Part shown: positions 1 through 3,928 of the stretch, one piece after another
How positions within the stretch are numbered: the stretch's first letter is position 1
How the letters are laid out: each line of letters begins with the position of its first letter
Source of the DNA: Candidatus Zhuqueibacterota bacterium
GTDB taxonomy: Bacteria; KSB1; UBA2214
DNA length: 6,627 nt
Assembly (NCBI GenBank): GCA_022706175.1
Contig: JAKJDB010000156.1
Coordinates: 1 to 6,627, forward strand
Direction of reading: 5' to 3'
Translations under genes and position numbers: made by a program
Notes under the pieces: generated by a model
The model's input: the letters and a program-made list of their open reading frames with translations, nothing else
Told to the model about the DNA's origin: nothing
The model's database searches: none

Positions 1-353
1 ATTTCCGCCTGTAGAAATGCGACCATGCCGGTCCTTGTTGACGGACAAAAGTGTGCATCGCAAGAATAGGCTTTGACGGGAACGAGTTCTTCATACGGAG
101 AAAGTAAAATAAAACCGCTTGGTTTGATGGAACACAGATAGCCCACCAGGCACTCGCCTTCCTTGAATTCCCGAATCTCCTCTACGGTGGCTGTTTTTTC
201 GCCGTGCCAATGGCCATTGAACTCGAGGATAATCGCCACCCATTGTTCAGCCGTTCGGCGTAATGTGTCCAAGTCCTTGACAGGGGTCTGGGCCCATATC
301 CTTAGACTGCAGACGATAAAAAGGATGCCAGGGAAAAATAAAAATTTCGCCAT
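1..353 (-). CDS. Exported protein with C10 peptidase-like propeptide (Spi-type) domain, N-terminal fragment
   Basis: This reading frame starts at the ATG complementary to 351-353 and runs off the left edge of the window, giving 117 codons plus two bases. The start is supported by GAGGG (complement of 362-366), eight bases upstream. Residues 1-22 form a signal peptide: Ala-Lys, then the hydrophobic run FLFFPGILFIVCSL, ending in WAQ, so the protein should be exported. After a short helix-like stretch (about 28-45), residues 66-97 read 'GECLVGYLCSIKPSGFILLS' followed by 'PYEELVPVKAYS'. This follows the pattern of the Spi/propeptide domain of C10 (streptopain-type) cysteine peptidases: a 'YxFxxxPxGFVxVS' strand pair, an acidic turn, then 'PVxAYS'. 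In that family the prodomain holds the protease inactive until it is removed. The catalytic Cys and His would lie outside the window, so protease activity cannot be confirmed; a stand-alone Spi inhibitor is the alternative. The plus-strand frame over this region is a shadow. Confidence 0.72.
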   Translation of the reverse strand, partial: MAKFLFFPGILFIVCSLRIWAQTPVKDLDTLRRTAEQWVAIILEFNGHWHGEKTATVEEIREFKEGECLVGYLCSIKPSGFILLSPYEELVPVKAYSCDAHFCPSTRTGMVAFLQAE

Positions 354-361
354 GGCGTCAA

Positions 362-366
362 CCCTC
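362..366 (-). promoter_or_regulatory. Ribosome binding site of the C10/Spi-like gene
   Basis: On the minus strand the bases read GAGGG, eight bases before the ATG at 353. This purine-rich Shine-Dalgarno match fixes the start of a gene that is open at the window edge. Confidence 0.6.
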
Positions 367-417
367 TGGTTTTTCTGAGAATATTCATCAAATAGGAAAT
401 TCAGGGAATGAAACATT

Positions 418-546
418 GAACCCTAATCGAGGCCTCATGAGAGCCCGTGGTACGCATTCCCCCGTTGCCCTGAACCGCAAGGCCAGGATGCGACATATCG
501 AGCGTTCCAGCTCTTATGAGGCGCGCTGGAACGTTTTTTAGGGTTC
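418..546. other. Nested inverted-repeat element: candidate structured RNA or small palindromic mobile repeat
   Basis: A 129-base non-coding block lies between two minus-strand genes. GAACCCTAA (418-426) is the exact reverse complement of TTAGGGTTC (538-546). Inside it, GCCTCATGAGAGC (432-444) pairs with GCTCTTATGAGGC (510-522) over 13 positions with one G-T wobble. Inside that, 453-492 forms an imperfect arm: CGCAT/ATGCG, two GG/CC steps, then TTGC/GCAA. A further hairpin, CGTTCCAGC (503-511) with GCTGGAACG (525-533), cannot form together with the 13-bp helix, so the element has two mutually exclusive folds. It ends 65 bases before the start of the C10/Spi-like gene and would lie in that gene's leader if transcription began upstream. 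It could be a cis-regulatory leader, a small RNA or a miniature palindromic element. I see no target-site duplication and recognise no known RNA family. Confidence 0.5.
503..539 (+). terminator. Terminator-like hairpin with T6 tract
   Basis: A perfect 9-bp stem, CGTTCCAGC (503-511) and GCTGGAACG (525-533), has a 13-base loop and is followed by six T residues at 534-539. This is the form of a rho-independent terminator read on the plus strand. No plus-strand gene lies upstream of it, since both flanking genes are on the minus strand, and no T tract follows the stem in the minus direction. It therefore either ends an unannotated plus-strand RNA or is simply part of the surrounding palindromic element. 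Confidence 0.4.
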
Positions 547-627
547 GTAATGCCGATGGTCAGGCAACGATCAATCGATAGCGCGTTTTCACTTTTTTGC
601 TCAGGATTGCCCTGCTTACACACACGA

Positions 628-1779
628 TCACTGCAGCGAAATCAATACCAATATCTGTCCTTTTTGTCCTTTTTTCAACTTTTGCATGGCCTTGCCCACA
701 ATGGCGCCCGCGGCTCGACGAGAATGACCTGCTTTCATCGCATAGCCGGGAATAGAAGAGGTCGTCAACAGGTCACCTGGTTCAACTCCATTTCGTGAGG
801 CCTCCACGTTGCAATAAACCCGACCGGCGATCGCCAATGCGTGATGATAGCGTTCGCCGCCCAAACGAACGCCTGAACCCAAGCCATTGGCGCCGGCTAG
901 GATGCCGGCAACACGTTTATCATACGGTTTATCGCTTACGGTTAATTTTCCCGGGTCGTCCGGATTAATGATCATCACGCTGCCGGCTGCGACGTTGACA
1001 TTTTCGGACACAGCAAAACCCTCGGCAAAATCCAAACCTTCGCCTAATTCCATAATAGGTTCAGCTGTATCGCAACTTCGCAGCACTACTTTGCCCTGAA
1101 AATCCGCGGCCAGGCCGTTTATGCCGCCCTTGGCATAAAGAGCCGTTCCGGTTGTAGAAACAACTTCAAAACGGACACCATGCCCGGCGGTATCCGTATT
1201 TTTAATTGAAAACAGATAATCTCTTTTTGCCGCCGTTCCCTCATACGGCAAACTCATGACTGCGGCTGTGGTTTGCAGCGTGCCGTCCGGAAATTTGAAT
1301 CCGCCTTGTAAAGAGTGTACGATGCCGGCCACCTGCACTTTTTCCTCCGGGACCGTTGTGCCGATTCCCACATTGCCGGATGATGGAAAAACGTTGGACG
1401 TACCCTGTACCGCACAGCTGCTGATACTGTACCCGGCTGCGGTCAATGCCGTTCTTGGTACAATTTCCTTTTCAGGCAGTACAGTCATTCCCAACCAATA
1501 GGGAGCGCTGAAAGAGAGCGTCAACGGCGCCATTTCACCGAGAGTGACGATGAACGAACCGTCGATCAGCTCGACAGTTCGTTCTTCCTGCCACAGCACC
1601 GTACCGCCGGTATTGGCATCGTATAATCGAAAAATCATCGCATACGCACCGTCGGCTGGATTTTGTCCGGAAAGCGTGGTGAGGCTGCCCTGATAGGTGA
1701 GTATTCTTGGAATCTGCGACCGGCTGATGGACATGGGCAGGCATGCATACAGCATCAGGAATGTGCATAACCGATTCAT
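628..1779 (-). CDS. Exported modular protein with YQG-type N-terminal module and C-terminal DFAEGF domain, unknown function
   Basis: This is a complete 383-residue gene. The start is set by GGAGGG six bases upstream. Residues 1-21 look like a signal peptide (LCTFLMLYACLPMSIS). Residues 25-120 form a module common in secreted proteins of environmental bacteria: 'LTYQGSL', 'DGAYAMIFRLYDANTGGTVLW', then 'DGSFIVTLG', 'PYWLGM' and 'PRTALTAAGYSISS'. Residues 135-152, 'GNVGIGTTVPEEKVQVAG', are the short motif frequent at stalk or tail-fibre-like junctions, followed by 'FPDGTLQTTA'. Residues 200-234 resemble 'GxALYA...AADFQGKV' repeats. Residues 250-383 form a C-terminal domain with 'LDFAEGF', 'GSVMIINPDDPGKL', 'PYDKRVAGILAGANG', 'LAIAGRVYCNVEA', 'EPGDLLTTSSIPGYAMKA' and 'GAIVGKAM', ending 'ILVLISLQ'. 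Proteins with this layout are usually annotated hypothetical; the C-terminal pattern loosely recalls self-cleaving tail-fibre chaperone domains, which is inference. I see no enzyme active site. It is probably a surface or secreted structural protein. The downstream minus-strand gene is 274 bases away, beyond the palindromic element, so co-transcription is doubtful. Confidence 0.88.
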   Translation of the reverse strand: MNRLCTFLMLYACLPMSISRSQIPRILTYQGSLTTLSGQNPADGAYAMIFRLYDANTGGTVLWQEERTVELIDGSFIVTLGEMAPLTLSFSAPYWLGMTVLPEKEIVPRTALTAAGYSISSCAVQGTSNVFPSSGNVGIGTTVPEEKVQVAGIVHSLQGGFKFPDGTLQTTAAVMSLPYEGTAAKRDYLFSIKNTDTAGHGVRFEVVSTTGTALYAKGGINGLAADFQGKVVLRSCDTAEPIMELGEGLDFAEGFAVSENVNVAAGSVMIINPDDPGKLTVSDKPYDKRVAGILAGANGLGSGVRLGGERYHHALAIAGRVYCNVEASRNGVEPGDLLTTSSIPGYAMKAGHSRRAAGAIVGKAMQKLKKGQKGQILVLISLQ

Positions 1780-1785
1780 TTAGAG

Positions 1786-1791
1786 CCCTCC
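1786..1791 (-). promoter_or_regulatory. Ribosome binding site of the 383-residue exported protein
   Basis: The minus strand reads GGAGGG, six bases before the ATG at 1779. This near-perfect Shine-Dalgarno sequence decides the start of the gene. Confidence 0.7.
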
Positions 1792-1822
1792 ATATCGTGT
1801 CATCACCCTCTACATAGGGGCA

Positions 1823-1854
1823 ATTGAAATGCCAAAGCATAAGATCATTTCAAT
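1823..1854. repeat. 9-bp inverted repeat upstream of the minus-strand exported-protein gene
   Basis: ATTGAAATG (1823-1831) and CATTTCAAT (1846-1854) are exact reverse complements separated by 14 bases. The pair lies 44-75 bases upstream of the start at 1779, where a leader hairpin or operator could act. The centre-to-centre distance of the half-sites is 23 bases, about two helical turns, which would suit a dimeric DNA-binding protein. No convincing promoter boxes could be placed next to it, so the role is unassigned. Confidence 0.35.
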
Positions 1855-2001
1855 AGTGGTATAGTGGGTTGGTTATCAAAATGTTATGGAGCAACTGTCT
1901 AGAAGAACTGCACAGCCTATTATCCTGAGTTATTGAAAATTTTTTCAAACATTTTATTAACATATGCTGATTCAATGGTTAGGTATTAAAAAAGATGTAA
2001 A

Positions 2002-2256
2002 GAGACGATAGATCGTATCCGATCCTTGCGAAGGATCGACTGAAGAAGATTCGATGAATTCTCATTGATCGTTCCTGAAGCCATGGAAAGAAAGAAGAGT
2101 ATATGATATAAGAATCAAAAGTATTGCAAATAATGGCTGGAATTATTAAATTTGGAAGCGCTATGGACGTACGCAAATGACCTGGAGGCGATAAACGGCA
2201 TCGTTGATTCGCTGAGGAAGGAAAAAGTCGTATCGCAGGTCCGAGGCGGCGAATAA
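2002..2256 (+). pseudogene. Possible decayed phage-like frame (P27-type small terminase resemblance)
   Basis: One plus-strand frame reads 'RFDEFSLIVPEAMERKKS' and later 'LEALWTYANDLEAINGIVDS' followed by 'LRKEKVVSQVRGGE', interrupted by stops at 2041, 2104 and 2131 and ending at 2254. The order of a 'xIVPEx' segment, a helical 'ALWxYxxxLE' segment, then 'LRKExxVxxVRGGE' recalls P27-family phage terminase small subunits, which bind DNA during genome packaging. The match is from memory only. The longest uninterrupted part (2134-2256, 40 codons) has no ATG and no ribosome site, so no functional protein is expected. It may equally be chance coding-like sequence in a non-coding region. Confidence 0.2.
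2020..2038. repeat. Perfect short hairpin (8-bp stem, GCG loop)
   Basis: CGATCCTT (2020-2027) and AAGGATCG (2031-2038) are exact complements around a three-base GCG loop. No T tract follows on either strand, so it is not a terminator. It lies inside the possible decayed frame, and no role can be given. Confidence 0.4.
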
Positions 2257-2297
2257 AAGCATGGATCAAAACAGCTGGGGATCCTAAAAACCGCAAC

Positions 2298-2328
2298 ACT
2301 CTAGGCCATTATCCATTCATGGTAGAGT
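2298..2328. repeat. Bulged hairpin, possibly a weak minus-strand terminator
   Basis: ACTCTA (2298-2303) pairs with TAGAGT (2323-2328), and CCAT (2306-2309) pairs with ATGG (2319-2322), leaving a two-base GG bulge and a nine-base loop. On the minus strand the stem is followed about seven bases later by TTTTT, an imperfect terminator arrangement. No minus-strand gene ends here, so it is recorded only as structure. Confidence 0.3.
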
Positions 2329-2442
2329 ATAAAAGATATCGAATGGAGAGAATCCCTGGATCACCGAGTAACGGAGATGTAACTTTTCTGAACTGTTTTC
2401 AGCCTCGTCAATGAGTGAGAGTTTTGGCAAGTCAACTTTCAG

Positions 2443-2463
2443 TGATACAGTTAATGATACAGT
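2443..2463 (+). repeat. 9-bp direct repeat upstream of tRNA-Arg
   Basis: TGATACAGT occurs at 2443-2451 and again at 2455-2463, starts 12 bases apart. A weak promoter could be read here: TTGGCA (2424-2429), 16 bases, then TACAGT (2446-2451), which would give a tRNA leader of about 60 bases. The repeat could also be a protein binding site or a slippage duplication. The surrounding 31-codon frame (2411-2506) has no ribosome site and is probably not a gene. Confidence 0.3.
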
Positions 2464-2516
2464 GACCGAAAACAACAAGATGAAAGACAGCGTAACCCAA
2501 AAGTAAATACAAAATT

Positions 2517-2590
2517 GCCCCTATAGCTCAGCTGGATAGAGCAGCGGTTTCCTAAACCGTTGGTCGCAAGTTCAAATCTTGCTAGGGGTA
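2517..2590 (+). tRNA. tRNA-Arg (anticodon CCT)
   Basis: The cloverleaf is complete. The acceptor stem is GCCCCTA (2517-2523) with TAGGGGT (2583-2589), the D stem GCTC/GAGC with loop AGCTGGATA, and the anticodon stem GCGGT/ACCGT with loop TTCCTAA, placing anticodon CCT at 2551-2553. The variable loop is TGGTC, the T stem GCAAG/CTTGC with loop TTCAAAT, and the discriminator A is at 2590. It reads the rare arginine codon AGG. The first acceptor pair is a G-T wobble, as is the outermost anticodon-stem pair. The 3' CCA is not encoded (the next bases are CTA), so it must be added by tRNA nucleotidyltransferase. A strong terminator begins three bases downstream, so it appears to be a single-gene transcript. 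Confidence 0.96.
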
Positions 2591-2592
2591 CT

Positions 2593-2625
2593 AAAAGCCC
2601 TTGATCATTTTGTCAGGGGCTTTTT
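2593..2625 (+). terminator. Rho-independent terminator of tRNA-Arg
   Basis: AAAAGCCCTTGA (2593-2604) pairs with TCAGGGGCTTTT (2613-2624) over 12 positions with one T-G wobble, around the eight-base loop TCATTTTG. The stem runs into a T5 tract (2621-2625). It starts three bases after the tRNA discriminator base and insulates the tRNA from the regulator gene downstream. Confidence 0.88.
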
Positions 2626-2743
2626 AATTTTAGCATTGCAGAGTGGGGTCGCCCTGTGTATGTAGAGCGCCATGATGCGTCGCGTCTTTCCCTTCATGGT
2701 ATTCCCCAACATTTCCTTTATGAAAAAATATTATAAAAATTCC

Positions 2744-2772
2744 TTGCGTTTTTAAAAATGGATCTATATATT
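2744..2772 (+). promoter_or_regulatory. Sigma70-like promoter of the DeoR-family gene
   Basis: TTGCGT (2744-2749) and TATATT (2767-2772) are separated by exactly 17 bases in a strongly AT-rich stretch. Transcription would start near 2779, giving a leader of about 50 bases before the regulator's ATG. The placement is inferred from consensus only; if the host uses a different primary promoter form, as Bacteroidota do, the boxes may differ. Confidence 0.5.
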
Positions 2773-2775
2773 CCA

Positions 2776-2790
2776 TGAACAAATTGTTCA
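2776..2790. promoter_or_regulatory. Operator-like 15-bp palindrome 1
   Basis: TGAACAA-A-TTGTTCA is a perfect palindrome with 7-bp arms around a central A. It begins four bases after the predicted -10 box and covers the expected transcription start, a position where a bound repressor would block initiation. It matches the second palindrome at 12 of 15 positions. Autorepression by the adjacent DeoR-family protein is the natural inference. Confidence 0.55.
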
Positions 2791-2797
2791 AATTTTA

Positions 2798-2812
2798 TGA
2801 ATAAAATATTCA
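2798..2812. promoter_or_regulatory. Operator-like 15-bp palindrome 2
   Basis: TGAATA-AAA-TATTCA is a perfect palindrome with 6-bp arms. It starts 22 bp downstream of the first palindrome, about two helical turns, so two bound dimers would lie on the same face of the DNA. The shared outline is TGAAnAAAnTnTTCA. It lies in the leader, 15 bases before the regulator's start codon. Confidence 0.52.
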
Positions 2813-2827
2813 AGATCTTGCTGCCTT

Positions 2828-3682
2828 ATGCGACCCTCTGAACGACAGAACTATATCCTCAATCTGCTGTCCATTTATTATAAGGAGTGGACGGTAAAAG
2901 AGTTAGCAGAAGGATTCCAGGTGTCGGAGTTGACGATCAGGCGAGACCTGGACGAGTTGGCCAGAAGCGGCGATGTGATTCGAACGCTGGGCGGTTGTAT
3001 CACCGCCGGCGAAAAATCGGTAGGGACCATCTTTAACCGTGAATATGAAATGAACCTGGATCTGAAAGCCGCGATCGGCAAAGAGGCCTCCCGTCTGTTG
3101 CATCCTGGAGACACCATCCTTCTCGGAGACGGCTCCACCATCCTTCAATTCGCCGCGTGTCTCGGCGAAATCGGCCCACTCAATATTTACACCAACAATA
3201 TCGCTGCGATTCAGCAGCTGAAAAAATATCCCAGCATCACTCTCAATATCCTCGGCGGCAGCTATGACTATCAGCACAACATGCTGTTGTTGAAGGGGAG
3301 TCTGACAGACCGCATTTTGGAGACGCTCAAATTCGATTCAATCTTCATCGGCGTTGATTCCATTGATCTGAAAGGACGGTGTCTGGCAAAAGAGGAGGAG
3401 GTGGCACGAACCAACCAGATCATTTTGCGCAGAGGAATGCGTAAAATTCTTCTGGCCGACCATACCAAGCTCGAGCGGCCCGCCAATGTCATTTACGGCC
3501 AATTGAGCGATTTTGATCTGTGGATCACCACCGATGGAATCGACGATACGCAGATGAAGCTTTTTAAAAATCAGACCAAGGTCGTAGTGGTGCCGCCCAG
3601 ACATCTGTTCAGTGATTTTAAAATCATGGATGCCGCCAGTTATCACCGTGGGGATAATAGAAAAATGCTCATCCCCTCTTGA
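2828..3682 (+). CDS. DeoR-family transcriptional regulator
   Basis: This complete 284-residue protein has the usual architecture of the family, slightly above its typical length of about 250. Residues 5-57 are the winged helix-turn-helix: 'ERQNYILNLL', 'TVKELAEGFQVSELTIRRDL' (recognition helix with TIRRDL at 36-41), 'DELARSGDVIRTLGG'. Residues 78-236 are the sugar-phosphate-isomerase-like sensor domain, with 'GDTILLGDGSTILQFA' (94-109, DGST in the position of the usual D-x-G-T-T), 'YTNN' (121-124), 'LGG' (142-144), 'IFIGVDSIDLKGRCLAKEEEVA' (172-193), 'KILLADHTKL' (206-215) and 'WITTDGID'. Family members are usually repressors of carbohydrate or nucleoside operons, released by a phosphorylated intermediate; the ligand here is unknown. 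The start is the only in-frame ATG before the HTH and has no recognisable Shine-Dalgarno sequence. A promoter and two palindromes lie upstream, and the next gene downstream is a TonB-dependent receptor on the same strand. Confidence 0.93.
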   Translation: MRPSERQNYILNLLSIYYKEWTVKELAEGFQVSELTIRRDLDELARSGDVIRTLGGCITAGEKSVGTIFNREYEMNLDLKAAIGKEASRLLHPGDTILLGDGSTILQFAACLGEIGPLNIYTNNIAAIQQLKKYPSITLNILGGSYDYQHNMLLLKGSLTDRILETLKFDSIFIGVDSIDLKGRCLAKEEEVARTNQIILRRGMRKILLADHTKLERPANVIYGQLSDFDLWITTDGIDDTQMKLFKNQTKVVVVPPRHLFSDFKIMDAASYHRGDNRKMLIPS

Positions 3683-3928
3683 TCCCTAATGCGGCGATAC
3701 GTGCTACCCCGTGGCCCGGATTGGGGTCATCGGTTGCATCAGGCTGTAGGCTGTTATTTTTTTCATTTCTGCTCCAATAACCACAGATTCTCATCCAACT
3801 CGGCCTTCCCTCAGATGACAGCAGGGGGGAAGTCATTCGTTCTTCCCGATCCCGGTTTTTCAACCGGGCGGTCCGGTAACAATGTGCAGTGCGTTTAGGG
3901 ATATTATTCTTCATGGAGGAAAGTTCCG
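3683..3928 (+). other. Regulator-receptor spacer with hairpins
   Basis: This 246-base gap has no supported gene; frames over it lack family features. It contains three inverted repeats: ACCCC/GGGGT (3706-3710 and 3723-3727), CTTCCC/GGGAAG (3805-3810 and 3827-3832) and a perfect 7-bp hairpin CCCGGTT-TTTC-AACCGGG (3851-3868). None is followed by a T tract, so no terminator is evident between the regulator and the receptor, and read-through is possible. I looked for a cobalamin riboswitch, common before TonB receptors, and did not find its conserved box. A TATTAT at 3902-3907 could be a -10 element but has no convincing -35 partner. Confidence 0.5.
3915..3920 (+). promoter_or_regulatory. Ribosome binding site of the TonB-dependent receptor
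   Basis: GGAGGA lies eight bases before the ATG at 3929. It fixes the receptor's start, directly ahead of a clear signal peptide. Confidence 0.75.

Larger units (their letters stand above)
1855..2516. other. AT-rich intergenic region without an intact gene
   Basis: Some 660 bases separate the minus-strand exported-protein gene from the tRNA. No frame with a start, ribosome site and recognisable protein was found on either strand. The 106-codon minus-strand frame over 1979-2299 has no family features and is probably spurious. The stretch contains a near-palindrome, TTGAAAA-TT-TTTTCAA at about 1934-1949, two hairpins (2020-2038 and 2298-2328), a possible decayed reading frame (2002-2256) and a direct repeat (2443-2463). 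Its composition differs from the GC-richer flanking genes, which fits decayed or foreign DNA. Confidence 0.6.

Noticed and set aside
163..378. A 71-codon plus-strand frame at the left edge
   Set aside because: It is antisense to the exported C10/Spi-like gene, which has a signal peptide, ribosome site and family-like motifs.
435..623. A 62-codon minus-strand frame over the palindromic element
   Set aside because: No good ribosome site or known motif is present, and the inverted-repeat structure explains the sequence better than coding does.
2411..2506. A 31-codon frame, MSESFGKSTFSDTVNDTVTE onward, just before the tRNA
   Set aside because: It lacks a Shine-Dalgarno sequence, its composition is simple owing to the direct repeat, and it lies in the AT-rich decayed region.
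1814..2524. A 12-base sequence, AATTGCCCCTAT, at the tRNA 5' end (2513-2524) with its reverse complement at 1814-1825
   Set aside because: About one such 12-base inverted match is expected by chance in a window of this size, and it is at the tRNA 5' end rather than the 3' end typical of attachment sites.
3683..3928. A riboswitch (for example cobalamin) ahead of the TonB receptor
   Set aside because: The hairpins present do not match the conserved cobalamin-box sequence or any other riboswitch core I can recognise.
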